Shown one piece after another: positions 12,010-22,864 of a stretch of DNA of 64,000 nucleotides. Where the stretch lies: NCBI GenBank assembly GCA_016946835.1, contig JACVTC010000249.1:26218-90217 (forward strand). Reading direction: 5' to 3'. The stretch is from Neocallimastix lanati (nom. inval.) (lineage: Eukaryota > Neocallimastigomycota > Neocallimastigomycetes > Neocallimastigales > Neocallimastigaceae). Position numbers and translations under genes: made by a program. The stretch's first letter is position 1, and the number at the start of each line of letters is the position of its first letter. Below the pieces are notes generated by a model. The model did no database searches. It was not told the DNA's origin and saw nothing but the letters and a program-made list of their open reading frames with translations.

Positions 12010-12029
12010 CACGCCCGGATTCTCCACCA
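12010..12029 (-). other. tRNA-type primer-binding site of element F
   Basis: On the plus strand it reads CACGCCCGGATTCTCCACCA, which is a tRNA 3' end with CCA. The transcript is complementary to it, so that tRNA can prime reverse transcription. The tRNA would have an acceptor 5' strand GGAGAAT; I could not name it, and it is not the tRNA-Ala at 21725. The site lies 4 nt inside the 5' LTR. Confidence 0.85.
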
Positions 12030-12033
12030 AATT

Positions 12034-12486
12034 TGATACGATATTTTATTTATGTATCTAAATTAATATTTATTTATGGGCAATGACAATAAGGAATTAT
12101 GACAAAATAATATATTCTAATATTAAATAGAAATAACACATACAATAATACAAAATAAAGTAATAAATATATCTTTTTAATGTACTCTTTATTTATTATT
12201 AATTATTAATTATTACATCAATTATTATTATTACTCTCTTACATAAATATTATAATTAATTATCTCAAATATACATAATATCTCTTTTTAACTATACTAA
12301 AATAAAATATAAAAATAGCTATTTATGTGAATTAATTTATCATAAGTATATACTTATAAATAAAAGAATTCTCCGTTTATAAAATTATATATATTATTCT
12401 AAAATTATTATTGACCAATAATATTTAAGTATTTCTTTAACCTAAAGAATCTACCTAAATACCATTTTTATAGTGGTCACGTATCA
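12034..12486 (-). repeat. 5' LTR of element F
   Basis: 453 bp, matching 9624-10076. It is followed by AATT, which is both the right TSD of F and the left TSD of E. Confidence 0.9.
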
Positions 12487-12490
12487 AATT

Positions 12491-13107
12491 TGATACGATA
12501 TTTTATTAAATACCGTATATGTTAGTTGGGCGTTTGTGCAAAAGGGAATTACTCCAAGAATATTATATTACAATAATTATATTTACTTTTTATTTATTTA
12601 TCTTTTATTATTTTATTTATTATATTTTATCATAAAAAAAAATACATGTTTTATTATTATTCCTTCAAAAAAAAAGAAAATATTTATTTATAAATTATTT
12701 TCATAATTATATTTTTTACTAATTTTATAAATTTTATTTATCGAAACACTAAAATTAATTAATAAATATAAATATTCATAACTTTTTACTTATAACTATT
12801 AATTCATCTTGTTTAACATTATTTAAAAATTATTTTAATATTAACATCAATTTAATTAAACATTCAATCTCCGTTATAATTAATATAACTAATTTTACTA
12901 TATTATCAACAATTCTTTTAATATTTTTAATATTATTATTTAATTTAATATTTTAATAATTAATAATAATAAATTATCTTTAATAATATATTAATAATAT
13001 ATTTTAAGATTCATTATATAAAATTAATTTTTAATAAATATTTATATTAATAATTTTTCTAAATAATTTTTCTATTATTTTCTATTATTTTTACTGGACA
13101 TGCATCA
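12491..13107 (-). repeat. 3' LTR of element E
   Basis: 617 bp, TGATACGATATTTTATT...TACTGGACATGCATCA. Followed on the plus strand by AGATGCCCCCACTT, i.e. a sense purine tract AGTGGGGGCATCT directly before the LTR, the plus-strand primer. Confidence 0.9.
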
Positions 13108-13271
13108 AGATGCCCCCACTTAGCTTAGACTTCGTCCCTTGAAGTCTATAAGCATATTAAAATATTTATTAAACTAATAATACTATTATATATTTTATAA
13201 TATTTTTTTTATATTTTTTTTTTTTATATTTTTATATATATCAAAATTTTTTTTTTTTATATATATATCAT

Positions 13272-13335
<64 letters not shown>
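13108..13335. other. Purine tract and 62-nt poly(A) (sense) downstream of E pol
   Basis: Starts with the polypurine tract. The rest is AT-rich and ends in a run of about 62 T (13276-13337) that is a poly(A) tract on the sense strand beginning inside the pol stop codon. No gene. Confidence 0.7.
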
Positions 13336-13340
<5 letters not shown>

Positions 13341-16300
13341 GATTATAATTTAGGAAATTACTAATATATGGAATTACATTTTTTAGATGAATGTTTCTCT
13401 CTGCAATTTCGTTCGTATAAGGATCACATACTGTGACAGTATTAAATTGCTGTTTAACTATTTTTAATGGTCCGATATAATAAGGGTCTAGTTTCCTTCG
13501 ATTGAAATTTCTAACTAAAACTAGGTCTCCTAGTTTGAATTCACTTCTTAATCTTTTAATCTGTCTTCTCCTATCTTTCCATAATTCATTTGCAGTTTCA
13601 ATATTTTTGATTGCTTCAGAAATCCAATTATGGTGATTAATAAATTTTCGAACAAAATATTCTTCTTCTGATTCTTCAGGAAATCTTTTGTCAATATTAA
13701 TTGCTAATTCAAATGGTTGTAAGTCTTTCCTACCATAGAGTAATTCGAAACTACTAAATTTAGTAACTTCATTTTTTGTTGTTCTTAAAGCCCAAAGTGC
13801 ACTAGGTAAAATATCATCCCATTCTTGATTTTGTTTACTTAATTCTTTAAATTGGCTTTTAAGAATTCTAATATATTTGACTATTTCTCTATTCCTGTTT
13901 TCAACTTCTCCGTTAGAAGCAGGATGATAAGTACTAATATAATGTACATAGACATCATTTAAATCTAGGAAAGCTTTTGTTTTATCAGATATGAATTGCG
14001 GGCCATTATCAGTAATTAATATCTCTGGAATCCCGTGTCTTGAAAATATATTATTTAAAAATCTAATGACATCTTCTGATTCTGTTTTGGCTAATGCTTC
14101 AGCTTCCACCCATTTTGTTAAATAATCTACAAGTACTATTATATATTTATTACCTCTGAAAGATTCGTATAAGGGTCCAACTAAATCCAATCCTACCCGA
14201 GTAAAAGGTAGACCTGGGGGTGTAGCTAAATCTTCTGTAAATACATTCGGTGGTTGTGGTTTACATAATTGACATACATGACAAGATTTAATAAATAATC
14301 TGATATCCTTATTCATTCCTATCCAATAATAGTTCCTTTTCAAACGATGGTAGGTTTTAAAGTTACCTTCATGTCCTAAACAATGAGCTTTACTAATAAG
14401 TTCCCATTTTTCATTATCATTAAATATTACTTTTCTTAATTCATTATTATCTTTATAATACTGAACTCCATCAATTAATACAAATTTCTGGTTTATTATT
14501 TTTTTATAGAAATCATTTAGTATTTCAGTACTATCATCAATATCATTATTATTAGTATTAACATGATTAATATTATTATTATTATTATCATTATTATTAA
14601 AACTATGTTTATTATTTTCTTCAGTTTGAAATACCATATAATTCACATTCAATTTATTTTCCACTCCATTATTTTCACTATTATTATTATGTAATTTATT
14701 ATTAAACTTATTAAACTTATTAATGTTATTTACATTATTTTTAATTTCCTCATATTCCATTTTGTAATTTTCATTATTACTATTGATCTTAATTTCATCC
14801 ACTAACTCTTTTATTTTATTAATTTTAGTATTTTTCTTATTTCTAATTTCTTCATTATTTTTAATTTCACAATTTTGAATTTCATTATTTATAACTTGGT
14901 TGAATACATCTTTATTATAATTTTTTATATTATTTCTTTTATTTTTATTTTTTATATGTTTATCATCATTTTTTATATTTTTGATTATATATTTTTCATT
15001 GTTAGAATGTAATCTAGATAGTGCATCAGCAACTACATTCCTCCTCCCCTCTTCATATAACACTTTAATTTTTAAAATACTGAACTCAGTTATCCATTTG
15101 ACATGCCTTGCTGAAGAAGGTTCTTTATTTTTAAATATGTAAACTAAAGGCTTATGATCGGTATAAAGAATTGTCTCAAAACTATTACCAGTGAGAAAAG
15201 GTTTAAATTTCATGACACAGTAAAATGCGGCAAGCCCCTCAAGTTCTGTAATGCTATAATTGATTTCAGAATTGGAAAGTGTCCTACTTTCATAATATAA
15301 TGGCTTCTCAATGTTGTCATCGTCTAACTGAAGTAGTACCCCGCCAATTCCTGATTTAGATGCATCTGAACGAACAATAAATGGTTTATCAAAATTTGGA
15401 GGTGACAATATAGGTGCATTAATAAGACGAATTTTTAAAAATTCAAATGCATTATTAGATTCGGTAGACCAAACAAAAGGAACATTCTTTTTTGTTAAAT
15501 CATATAAAGGTTTAGCAATTTGGGCAAAATGGCTAATGAATTTCCGGTAATATCCAATTGCCCCTAAGAAAGAACGTAACTGTTTTAAATTAGAAGGAGG
15601 TAACCAATTAGCAATAACTTTTATTTTAGAATTCATAGGTTTTATACCCTTAGTAGAAAGAGTATGACCAAGGAGCTCAACTTCTTCTTTAAAGAAATCA
15701 CATTTTTCAAAATTCACTTTTAATCCATTATTAGCAAGAATGAGGAATACTTTTTCTAGGTCTTTGATGTGTTGATCTAATGAAGGAGAATAAATAACTA
15801 AGTCATCTATGTAAATAAAAACACATACTCCGATTAAATCAAAAAATATTCTGTTCATCTCCCTTTGAAAAGTAGCGGGAGCGTTGCATAGTCCAAAAGG
15901 CATAACTTCAAAATTAAAGTTTCCGTAAATGGTCGTAAAGCAAGTGATATCTTTATCATCAGAATGCATAGGAATCTGATGGTACCCTGAGAAGAGATCA
16001 ATAGTAGACAAAATAGAAATATCACCGCTAACATAGTAAAGTATATCATCTATTAAAGGAAGTGCATAAGCGTCCTTTAATTTACAATTATTAATCTTCC
16101 TGTAGTCAACACACATTCTCACTTGACCATTCTTTTTCGGTACCAGTACTACAGGAGAAGACCAAGGAGAACTAGAAGGGACAATTAAGTTATTATTTAT
16201 AAGTTTAATTAATTCCTTTTTAAGTGCATCAGCTTGCACTTTTGAAATACGGTAGGCCCTCTGTTTAATAGGTGTTGTTCCTGGTATTAAATTAATTCTA

Positions 16301-18619
16301 TGAGGATATAGCTTTGACGAACCCAAATCGTCAGTTTTCAGTGCAAGAACACTAATATAATTTAAAAATAATTTTTCTACATCAGCTTTCAAATTTTCTG
16401 GTAATTTTTTTACAATAGAGTGAATCATTTCCAGTTTAGATATTGTGTCGTCTGTGCAAACCTCGTTTTCATTATGTAGTACTTCATTAGTTATTAATAA
16501 AAGAGATGGAATCAATTGTGTTGTAATATCAACCGTTTTATTCTTATATTCTTTCCTTTCAACATTTCTATCTACTAATTTATAATTACTTTTTAATTTG
16601 TTATTGCCGTTTTGATCAGAATCGATTTTTGATGGAAGTTTAGAATGTAGTATGGGATTTATATTGTTTGTAACTTTAGAATTAATTTTATGATCATTTA
16701 TTTTATAATTGTCAATTTTATCATCATTCTTATTATTATTCGTTTTTATTTTGATATTATTTTCTTTATCGATGTCGACACTATTAAAGAAAGGTAATTT
16801 TACATTAAAATTATTTATGTTAATATTAGGTAACTCTGATTTAGCATATGTAAAAAGTATATTATTATTATCATTATTATTATCATTGTCACTCCAACTA
16901 GTTTCAGAATCCTCATCATTCTCTTCAGAAGAATTATTATTTATATTATTCTCCTTATTCATATTATTTTCTTCGTCATTAATTCTATTTGTACTTTCAG
17001 AAGGACTCAAGCTAACATCATAAAATAAAGAAGCTAATTCTATAGGATTATTATTTTCATCAATATGATATAAGGTATCATTAACTAAATTTATATCAAA
17101 TCTATTTCGTTTAAGTGTGTCAATACCTATTAATATATCAAAGATATCATCCTTATCAATTTTCCTAAAGTAATCGATAAAAGTGTAATTTCCAATAGAT
17201 ATTTTTAGTTCATAAATATCTGAACAAGTTGAATTGTTGGAATATACCTGAAAAATTTTTTCGGATATTCTCCCAATAGGATTTTTATTAATTTTAAATT
17301 TTTTTAAAGCCGTAGTGGTAATCAAATTAACGCTAGCACACGAGTCCAAGAAAATTTCAGCTGGTTTCTTATCCACAGTGCCTTTAACTTTAATCACTTT
17401 ATGTTGGCTTATAATTGTCATTACATTTATTAAAGATGTATTCAAATTTTTCTTTATTTTCTCTTTTCCTTCGGTTAATTTTAATGCTTTTGTAAATTCT
17501 GACCTGAACTTTGGAAACAGGTCTAACAAATATACTAACTTCGTTATGACTTCGGTTGATGCTACTTCCTTGATAAAGTCCTTAATTTTAAATTCATTAA
17601 AATCTTCCATCATTTTTATGTGTTTCTCTGGCTTGGAATAACTTTTAACATTGATGGGTATATCATCTTTGTTACTGCTCAGTATTTCATTTATTTTATT
17701 CAATTTATTCGCTTTTTTTACATTTCTAATATTTGGTTGATTGATATAAGAAAGATCCAAATATTCTAATTTATTTGTATTATTATTAGTTATTGTTTGA
17801 TTAGTTGGTGGTTGTGAATCCTCAAAAATTTCAATAGATTCATTGAAAGTAACATTTTTATGATCTTTATTTTCTTTAAATTCTTTACCTTCTTCTTTTT
17901 CTGTTGATAGTTTGACATTCGTTCCTCCCTCATCTATTATCATATCAGGTGTTCCTGTAGTTGCTAATTTATTAACGTTTAATTTTCTTTTCATAATAGT
18001 ATTTTTCTTCATAGCATTTGTAATAATTGGAACTGGATTATCTATAAGCTTTTTCTTTATTTCTTTGGTATATGGGGAGATTTTTATTGAATTATTTTTA
18101 CCTTTCTTTTGGGCAACAGCGATAATTTCCTCATTATGGTAATTATCAAAATTATTATAAATATTATTTGAATTAGGTTCATTATTAATTTTCTTTTCAT
18201 TATCATTTATAGAAATTCTATTTAAATCAATTTCATTGTTACTTTGATCATCATTATTATTTTTATAAGTATTATTTATATTAACATCATTGTTAACTTG
18301 TTTATTAATAGTGTCATTTTCATAGATGTTGTTATGATTACTATTATTTAATTTATAACCGTTACTAGTATTCTTACTAAGATATTCTATATTATTTAAG
18401 TTATTATTATTATTATTATTGGAATAAATATTATCAATACTTGTATGATTATCATCAAATAAACTGTTTGTATAATTTATTTTATTATTCTTATTTAAAT
18501 AATTATTGTTTATATCATAATTATGTGAATTATCATTATAAGGATATCCATTATTTATTACATCATTATTTGAAGTTGCACTAGCATTATATGAATTATT
18601 ATTATTATTATTATTATGT

Positions 18620-18650
<31 letters not shown>

Positions 18651-18816
18651 AATTATTATCATTAGTATTATTATAATTATTTTTTGTTTTCATAGTATTA
18701 TTATTTAACTTGGGAGAGTATGTTAAATTTACATATTCTTCATTAATACTATTATTTTTATTATAAGTTTGAAGTTTGGTTTGGTTAACGGGAGTTGTCC
18801 TTCTCCCATTATTTAG
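13336..18816 (-). CDS. pol: Pol of element E (protease, RT, RNase H, integrase), read by -1 frameshift
   Basis: The frame has an ATG at 18693 but stays open upstream to the gag slippery site. The first codon after a -1 slip is CTA at 18816-18814, giving about 1,827 codons. Numbering from that ATG (1,785 aa): an Asn-rich N-terminal region to about 200; protease FLDSCASVNLI near 450 (DSC where DSG/DTG is usual); RT with the CVDYRKINN block and YIDD near 960; RNase H with RSDASKSGIG near 1110 and YTDHKPL; a 200-residue low-complexity Asn/Lys spacer; integrase HHCC zinc domain (HCLGHEG...CHVCQLC) near 1435-1475; and the catalytic core, LDLVGP, TDNGPQF, GEVENRNREI. A GPY/F-like end (YIGPLKIV) closes it; no chromodomain. 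It converts the RNA to cDNA and inserts it. Plus-strand frames inside are shadows. Confidence 0.9.
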
Positions 18817-18822
18817 TTTAAA
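18790..18822 (-). promoter_or_regulatory. -1 programmed frameshift signal, E gag-pol
   Basis: Sense strand: slippery heptamer T-TTA-AAC (18822-18816) in the gag frame, directly followed by the gag UAA. Then 8 nt, then stem GGGAG / CTCCC with the 8-nt loop AAGGACAA (18807-18790). The pol frame is -1 relative to gag and has no stop from the heptamer onward. UUUAAAC is a well-known -1 slippery sequence in viruses; its use here is inferred. Confidence 0.8.
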
Positions 18823-20117
18823 TTATTAAAGCTATCTCCATTATTATTATTATTATTTACATTAGCTTTGAAATTACTATTAATATTTGAACTAGTAGTA
18901 TTAATATCCTGATTTATTCCATTAGAATTTCTATTAAAATTATTATTTCCAGTGGGAATATTATTCTCATTAAAATTATTATTATTTCTATTAGCAATAT
19001 TATTTCCAGTAAATTTATTATTTTTATTAAAGTAATAATTACTACCATTAAAAGAATTATTGTAGCCATTTTTATTACTATTATTATAATAATTGTTATA
19101 TTTATTACTATTATTATTATAATCAAAATTATTATTATAATTATTACCCATATCATTATTATTCATATTATAAAGATTATTATTTCTATTACTACCATTA
19201 TTTTTATTATTAGGACATTCATAAGCTTTATGTCCTACTTGTTTACATGAGTAACACATAACTGATTTTCTAGCTTTTGGTTCGTAGTTATTATAGAATC
19301 TTCTTGTATCATAAGTATTATTTTGTTGAATTTGTTCTACTCCGTGATAATAATTATTATTATTATTAAAACTTTTATTTTTATTGTTACTATATCTACC
19401 TGGTGTAAACATTCTATTATTGGTGGAGTTTTCATTTATATAACCCATAACATATGATGACGCTTGATATGAATTATCTAAATTATTTCCATGTTCTCTT
19501 AAGCTCCTATAAATTGGATGATTTAATAAATTGTTATTATTTTTATTTATGTTGTTTTGATATACCATAACATTCTGAGAATTTTTGTTTGTTATAGTTC
19601 GTACTTCAGCTTTTTCTGCACGTTCTGCTACTTCGAACGCTTCTGTTAATGTTTTACAGTTGGCCAAAATTACTTGAGAATGTACATATACCCTATCATG
19701 TATAGCATTTAAATAATCATCGACACATATTAATTTTTTATATTCCAAGTCAAGTCGATGATAAAGAGTTAAATAATTATAATTAAATCCTTTAATTGTT
19801 TCATTTCTTTTTATTTTTAAGGCCTTTAAAATTGAACACTTATCATTTTGAGTAATTTCTAAATAATCTTCAATGGCTCTCTGGATTTCTTTATATGAGG
19901 GAAACCTTTTAACATTATTTCTTGTAGTACATAAAGATTTTAAAAGGTTTTTTATGTCAGCCTCTACTGCGTTCTTTACCCAAATAAAAATTCTGTTTGG
20001 TTCCTCGATGTTGTAAATTTCCATAACATTTTTGAAATCTTCTATCCAAGAATCTATGTCCTTACCATAATTTGCTAAGTATGGTAAGTCTCTTCTAATT
20101 TTCGAAGCGTCCGCCAT
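18813..20117 (-). CDS. gag: Gag of element E
   Basis: 434 residues. The N-terminal 175 residues form the capsid-like domain (WIEDFKNVMEIYN, EDYLEITQ, FNYNYLTLYHRLD). One CCHC knuckle, CYSCKQVGHKAYEC, lies at about residues 289-302, followed by an Asn-rich tail ending in FNNLN. The last codons, AAT TTA AAC before TAA, form the frameshift heptamer, so a fraction of ribosomes should make a Gag-Pol fusion. The ATG at 20117 follows a long AT-rich leader. The reading frame at 18914-19156 is a shadow of the repeat-rich tail. Confidence 0.88.
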   Translation of the reverse strand: MADASKIRRDLPYLANYGKDIDSWIEDFKNVMEIYNIEEPNRIFIWVKNAVEADIKNLLKSLCTTRNNVKRFPSYKEIQRAIEDYLEITQNDKCSILKALKIKRNETIKGFNYNYLTLYHRLDLEYKKLICVDDYLNAIHDRVYVHSQVILANCKTLTEAFEVAERAEKAEVRTITNKNSQNVMVYQNNINKNNNNLLNHPIYRSLREHGNNLDNSYQASSYVMGYINENSTNNRMFTPGRYSNNKNKSFNNNNNYYHGVEQIQQNNTYDTRRFYNNYEPKARKSVMCYSCKQVGHKAYECPNNKNNGSNRNNNLYNMNNNDMGNNYNNNFDYNNNSNKYNNYYNNSNKNGYNNSFNGSNYYFNKNNKFTGNNIANRNNNNFNENNIPTGNNNFNRNSNGINQDINTTSSNINSNFKANVNNNNNNGDSFNNLN

Positions 20118-20203
20118 TTATCTAATTATTATTTTAATTTGAAATTATATTCTTATATACTTTTACGAGTATAATAATGTTATTTTTATTATTGTTATTA
20201 TTA

Positions 20204-20253
<50 letters not shown>

Positions 20254-20882
20254 TCTTATTTTATATACTATTACTAAAATATTACTATTATTAAAATATT
20301 ATTTATTATTATTAATTATTAATTCACTATTACTAAAATATTATTTATTATTATTAATTATTACTTAATTCACTATTACTAAAATATCATTTAATTATTA
20401 TTATTATTATTATTAATTCTTATTTTATACACTATTACTAAAATATTACTATTACTAAAATATTATTTATTATTATTAATTATTACTTAATTCACTATTA
20501 CTAAAATATCATTTATTATTATTAATTATTACTTAATTCACCATTACTAAAATATTATTTATTATTATTATTAAAATATTATCTATTATTTTTTTTTTTT
20601 TTCTAAATATTATCACATATACTATTAATAAAATATTATTTAATATTAATTTTTATACTAAACTATTACTACTTTTTATTATAATATCATTTCTTAATTA
20701 AAGGTTTATTCGTTTTTATACTGGTCCGAATTCCCAGTTGTCTTTAATTACTAATAAAGATGATAATAAAAAAAAATTAACTATACTAATAATAATAATT
20801 AAAGACTTATTCGTTTTTATTCTGGTTCGAACTCCCAGTTACCTTTAATTATTATTTAATAATAATCATAATAATTTTAGGC

Positions 20883-20943
<61 letters not shown>

Positions 20944-21069
20944 TTTATATATTACTATTATAAAAAAATTAATTATTTAATTTTAATTTAATATTAATTA
21001 TTTAATTGTCTTTATTTTTTAAAAAGTAAATATCAATATAAATATAAATTTCATAATATTCTTGGTTTG
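20118..21069. other. 5' leader of element E with microsatellites and a duplicated hairpin
   Basis: Contains (TTATTA)n runs at 20177-20250 and 20400-20420 and a repeated CACTATTACTAAAATATYA unit between 20320 and 20560. Two related segments (about 20703-20750 and 20806-20855) have CTGGTYCGAAYTCCCAG, which can fold as CTGG/CCAG with the loop between. A run of about 50 T follows at 20886-20936. No reading frame. Confidence 0.6.
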
Positions 21070-21089
21070 CACGCCCGGATTCTCCACCA
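21070..21089 (-). other. tRNA-type primer-binding site of element E
   Basis: Same 20 bases, CACGCCCGGATTCTCCACCA, as in element F, 4 nt inside the 5' LTR. E and F therefore use the same primer tRNA, consistent with shared machinery. Confidence 0.87.
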
Positions 21090-21093
21090 TTTT

Positions 21094-21710
21094 TGATACG
21101 ATATTTTATTAAATACCGTATATGTTAGTTGGGCGTTTGTGCAAAAGGGAATTACTCCAAGAATATTATATTACAATAATTATATTTACTTTTTATTTAT
21201 TTATCTTTTATTATTTTATTTATTATATTTTATCATAAAAAAAAATACATGTTTTATTATTATTCCTTCAAAAAAAAAGAAAATATTTATTTATAAATTA
21301 TTTTCATAATTATATTTTTTACTAATTTTATAAATTTTATTTATCGAAACACTAAAATTAATTAATAAATATAAATATTCATAACTTTTTACTTATAACT
21401 ATTAATTCATCTTGTTTAACATTATTTAAAAATTATTTTAATATTAACATCAATTTAATTAAACATTCAATCTCCGTTATAATTAATATAACTAATTTTA
21501 CTATATTATTAACAATTCTTTTAATATTTTTAATATTATTATTTAATTTAATATTTTAATAATTAATAATAATAAATTATCTTTAATAATATATTAATAA
21601 TATATTTTAAGATTCATTATATAAAATTAATTTTTAATAAATATTTATATTAATAATTTTTCTAAATAATTTTTCTATTATTTTCTATTATTTTTACTGG
21701 ACATGCATCA
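21094..21710 (-). repeat. 5' LTR of element E
   Basis: 617 bp, ending GGACATGCATCA, then AATT (TSD) and 10 more bases before the tRNA gene. Confidence 0.9.
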
Positions 21711-21724
21711 AATTTCATGTGACT

Positions 21725-21796
21725 GGGGATATAACTCAGTGGTAGAGTGCTTGCTTTGCATGCAAGAAGCCTCGGGTTCGATCCCCGATATCTCCA
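21725..21796 (+). tRNA. tRNA-Ala (anticodon TGC)
   Basis: 72 nt that fold as a full cloverleaf. The acceptor is GGGGATA/TATCTCC with one G-T pair, the D stem ACTC/GAGT, and the anticodon stem CTTGC/GCAAG around loop TTTGCAT (anticodon TGC, Ala). The variable loop is AAGCC, and the T stem TCGGG/CCCGA has loop TTCGATC. The discriminator is A; CCA is not encoded. The internal B box GGTTCGATCCC is perfect. Its 3' end plus CCA equals the PBS of element D. Elements F and E lie immediately upstream at the presumed Pol III start. The translated frame at 21703-21909 is not a gene. Confidence 0.96.
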
Positions 21797-21810
21797 GTAT
21801 AAAAATATTT

Positions 21811-21821
21811 ATTTTTTTCTT
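21811..21821 (+). terminator. Probable Pol III terminator of tRNA-Ala
   Basis: A T-rich run (TTTATTTTTTTC) starts about 14 nt after the tRNA 3' end. Pol III terminates in T runs of this kind. Confidence 0.6.
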
Positions 21822-21954
21822 TTACCAAAAAATAAGAACTGTTTTTCTTAGTCCATTGAAGGTTGAAGAACTAATTACAGTTTTTTGTAATCCTGATGAT
21901 AATAGATAGCAAACCCTTTTAAAGGGGCTACTAGTACGAAGAAAAAAAAAGATT
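21822..21954. other. Unique-looking sequence downstream of tRNA-Ala
   Basis: About 130 bp less AT-biased than the surroundings, with a small hairpin (CCCTTTTAAAGGGG near 21914-21927). No reading frame or RNA family recognised. Confidence 0.4.
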
Positions 21955-22795
21955 ATTATATTAATAAAAGATTTATTTTAAAAAAAAAATAAAATATATT
22001 AATAAAAGATATATTATAAAAAAATAAAATATATTAATAAAAGATTTATTATAAAAAAAAAAAAAAAATAAAATATATTAATAAAAGATATATTATAAAA
22101 AAATAAAATATATTAATAAAAGATTTATTATAAAAAAAAAAAAAAAATAAAATATATTAATAAAAGATTTATTATAAAAAAAAAAATAAAATATATTAAT
22201 AAAAGATTTATTATAAAAAAAATAAACTCTATAATAAAAGATTTATTATAAAAAATAATCTATATCAATAAAAGATTTATTATAAAAAAAATAAACTATA
22301 TAATAAAAGATTTATTATAAAAAAAATAAACTATATAATAAAAGATTTATTATAAAAAATAAACTATATAATAAAAGATTTATTATAAAAAAAATAAACT
22401 ATATAATAAAAGATTTATTATAAAAAATATAAACTATATCAATAAAAGATTTATTATAAAAAATATAAAATACACTAATAAAAGATTTATTATAAAAAAT
22501 ATAAAATACATTAATAAAAGATTTATTATAAAAAATATAAAATACATTAATAAAAGATTTATTATAAAAAAATAAACTATATAATAAAAGATTTATTATA
22601 AAAAAATAAACTATATCAATAAAAGATTTAATATAAAAAATATAAACTATATTAATAAAAGATTTATTATAAAAAATATAAACTATATTAATAAAAGATT
22701 TATTATAAAAAAAATAAACTATATCAATAAAAGATTTATTATAAAAAATATAAAATATATTAATAAAAGATTTATTATAAAAAATATTTGTAAGA
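21955..22795. repeat. AT minisatellite, about 23-25 copies
   Basis: Tandem copies of a 32-40 bp unit built on TAATAAAAGATTTATTATA followed by an A run and AAACTATAT or AAATATAT. Unit length varies mostly through A-run length. It ends with TTTGTAAGAGG near 22790. It lies directly downstream of the tRNA gene. Confidence 0.85.
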
Positions 22796-22864
22796 GGTTA
22801 ATAATATTTAGTATAAATAAAATATTAATAAAATATTGATAAAATACTAACATAATGCATCAAT

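Larger units (their letters stand above)
9624..12486 (-). mobile_element. Element F: complete non-autonomous LTR retrotransposon, gag only
   Basis: Two 453-bp LTRs (9624-10076 and 12034-12486) that look identical by eye, flanked by AATT on both sides, enclose about 1.96 kb. The element has a tRNA-type primer-binding site (12010-12029), one Gag frame and a purine tract AGTGGGGGCGTCT (sense) at 10077-10089. There is no protease, RT, RNase H or integrase. PBS and purine tract match those of element E next door, so E or a relative probably supplies the enzymes in trans. The gag-only layout resembles TR-GAG elements described in plants. Confidence 0.85.
12491..21710 (-). mobile_element. Element E: complete Ty3/gypsy retrotransposon next to tRNA-Ala
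   Basis: 9,220 bp. Identical-length LTRs (617 bp) differ at one base that I saw (C near 12907 against T near 21510), and 4-bp TSDs AATT lie at 12487-12490 and 21711-21714. Order on the minus strand: LTR, PBS, about 0.95-kb leader, gag, -1 frameshift site, pol, A tract, purine tract, LTR. Both frames are open, so it may be active. It sits between element F and the tRNA gene, 14 bp from the mature tRNA 5' end, the position favoured by Ty3-like elements that target Pol III starts. Confidence 0.9.

Noticed and set aside
20177-20368. Leu-rich 63-codon frame
   Set aside because: Translation of (TTATTA)n in the E leader.
21703-21909. 68-codon reading frame over the tRNA
   Set aside because: It overlaps a perfect tRNA-Ala cloverleaf and has no protein-like composition.
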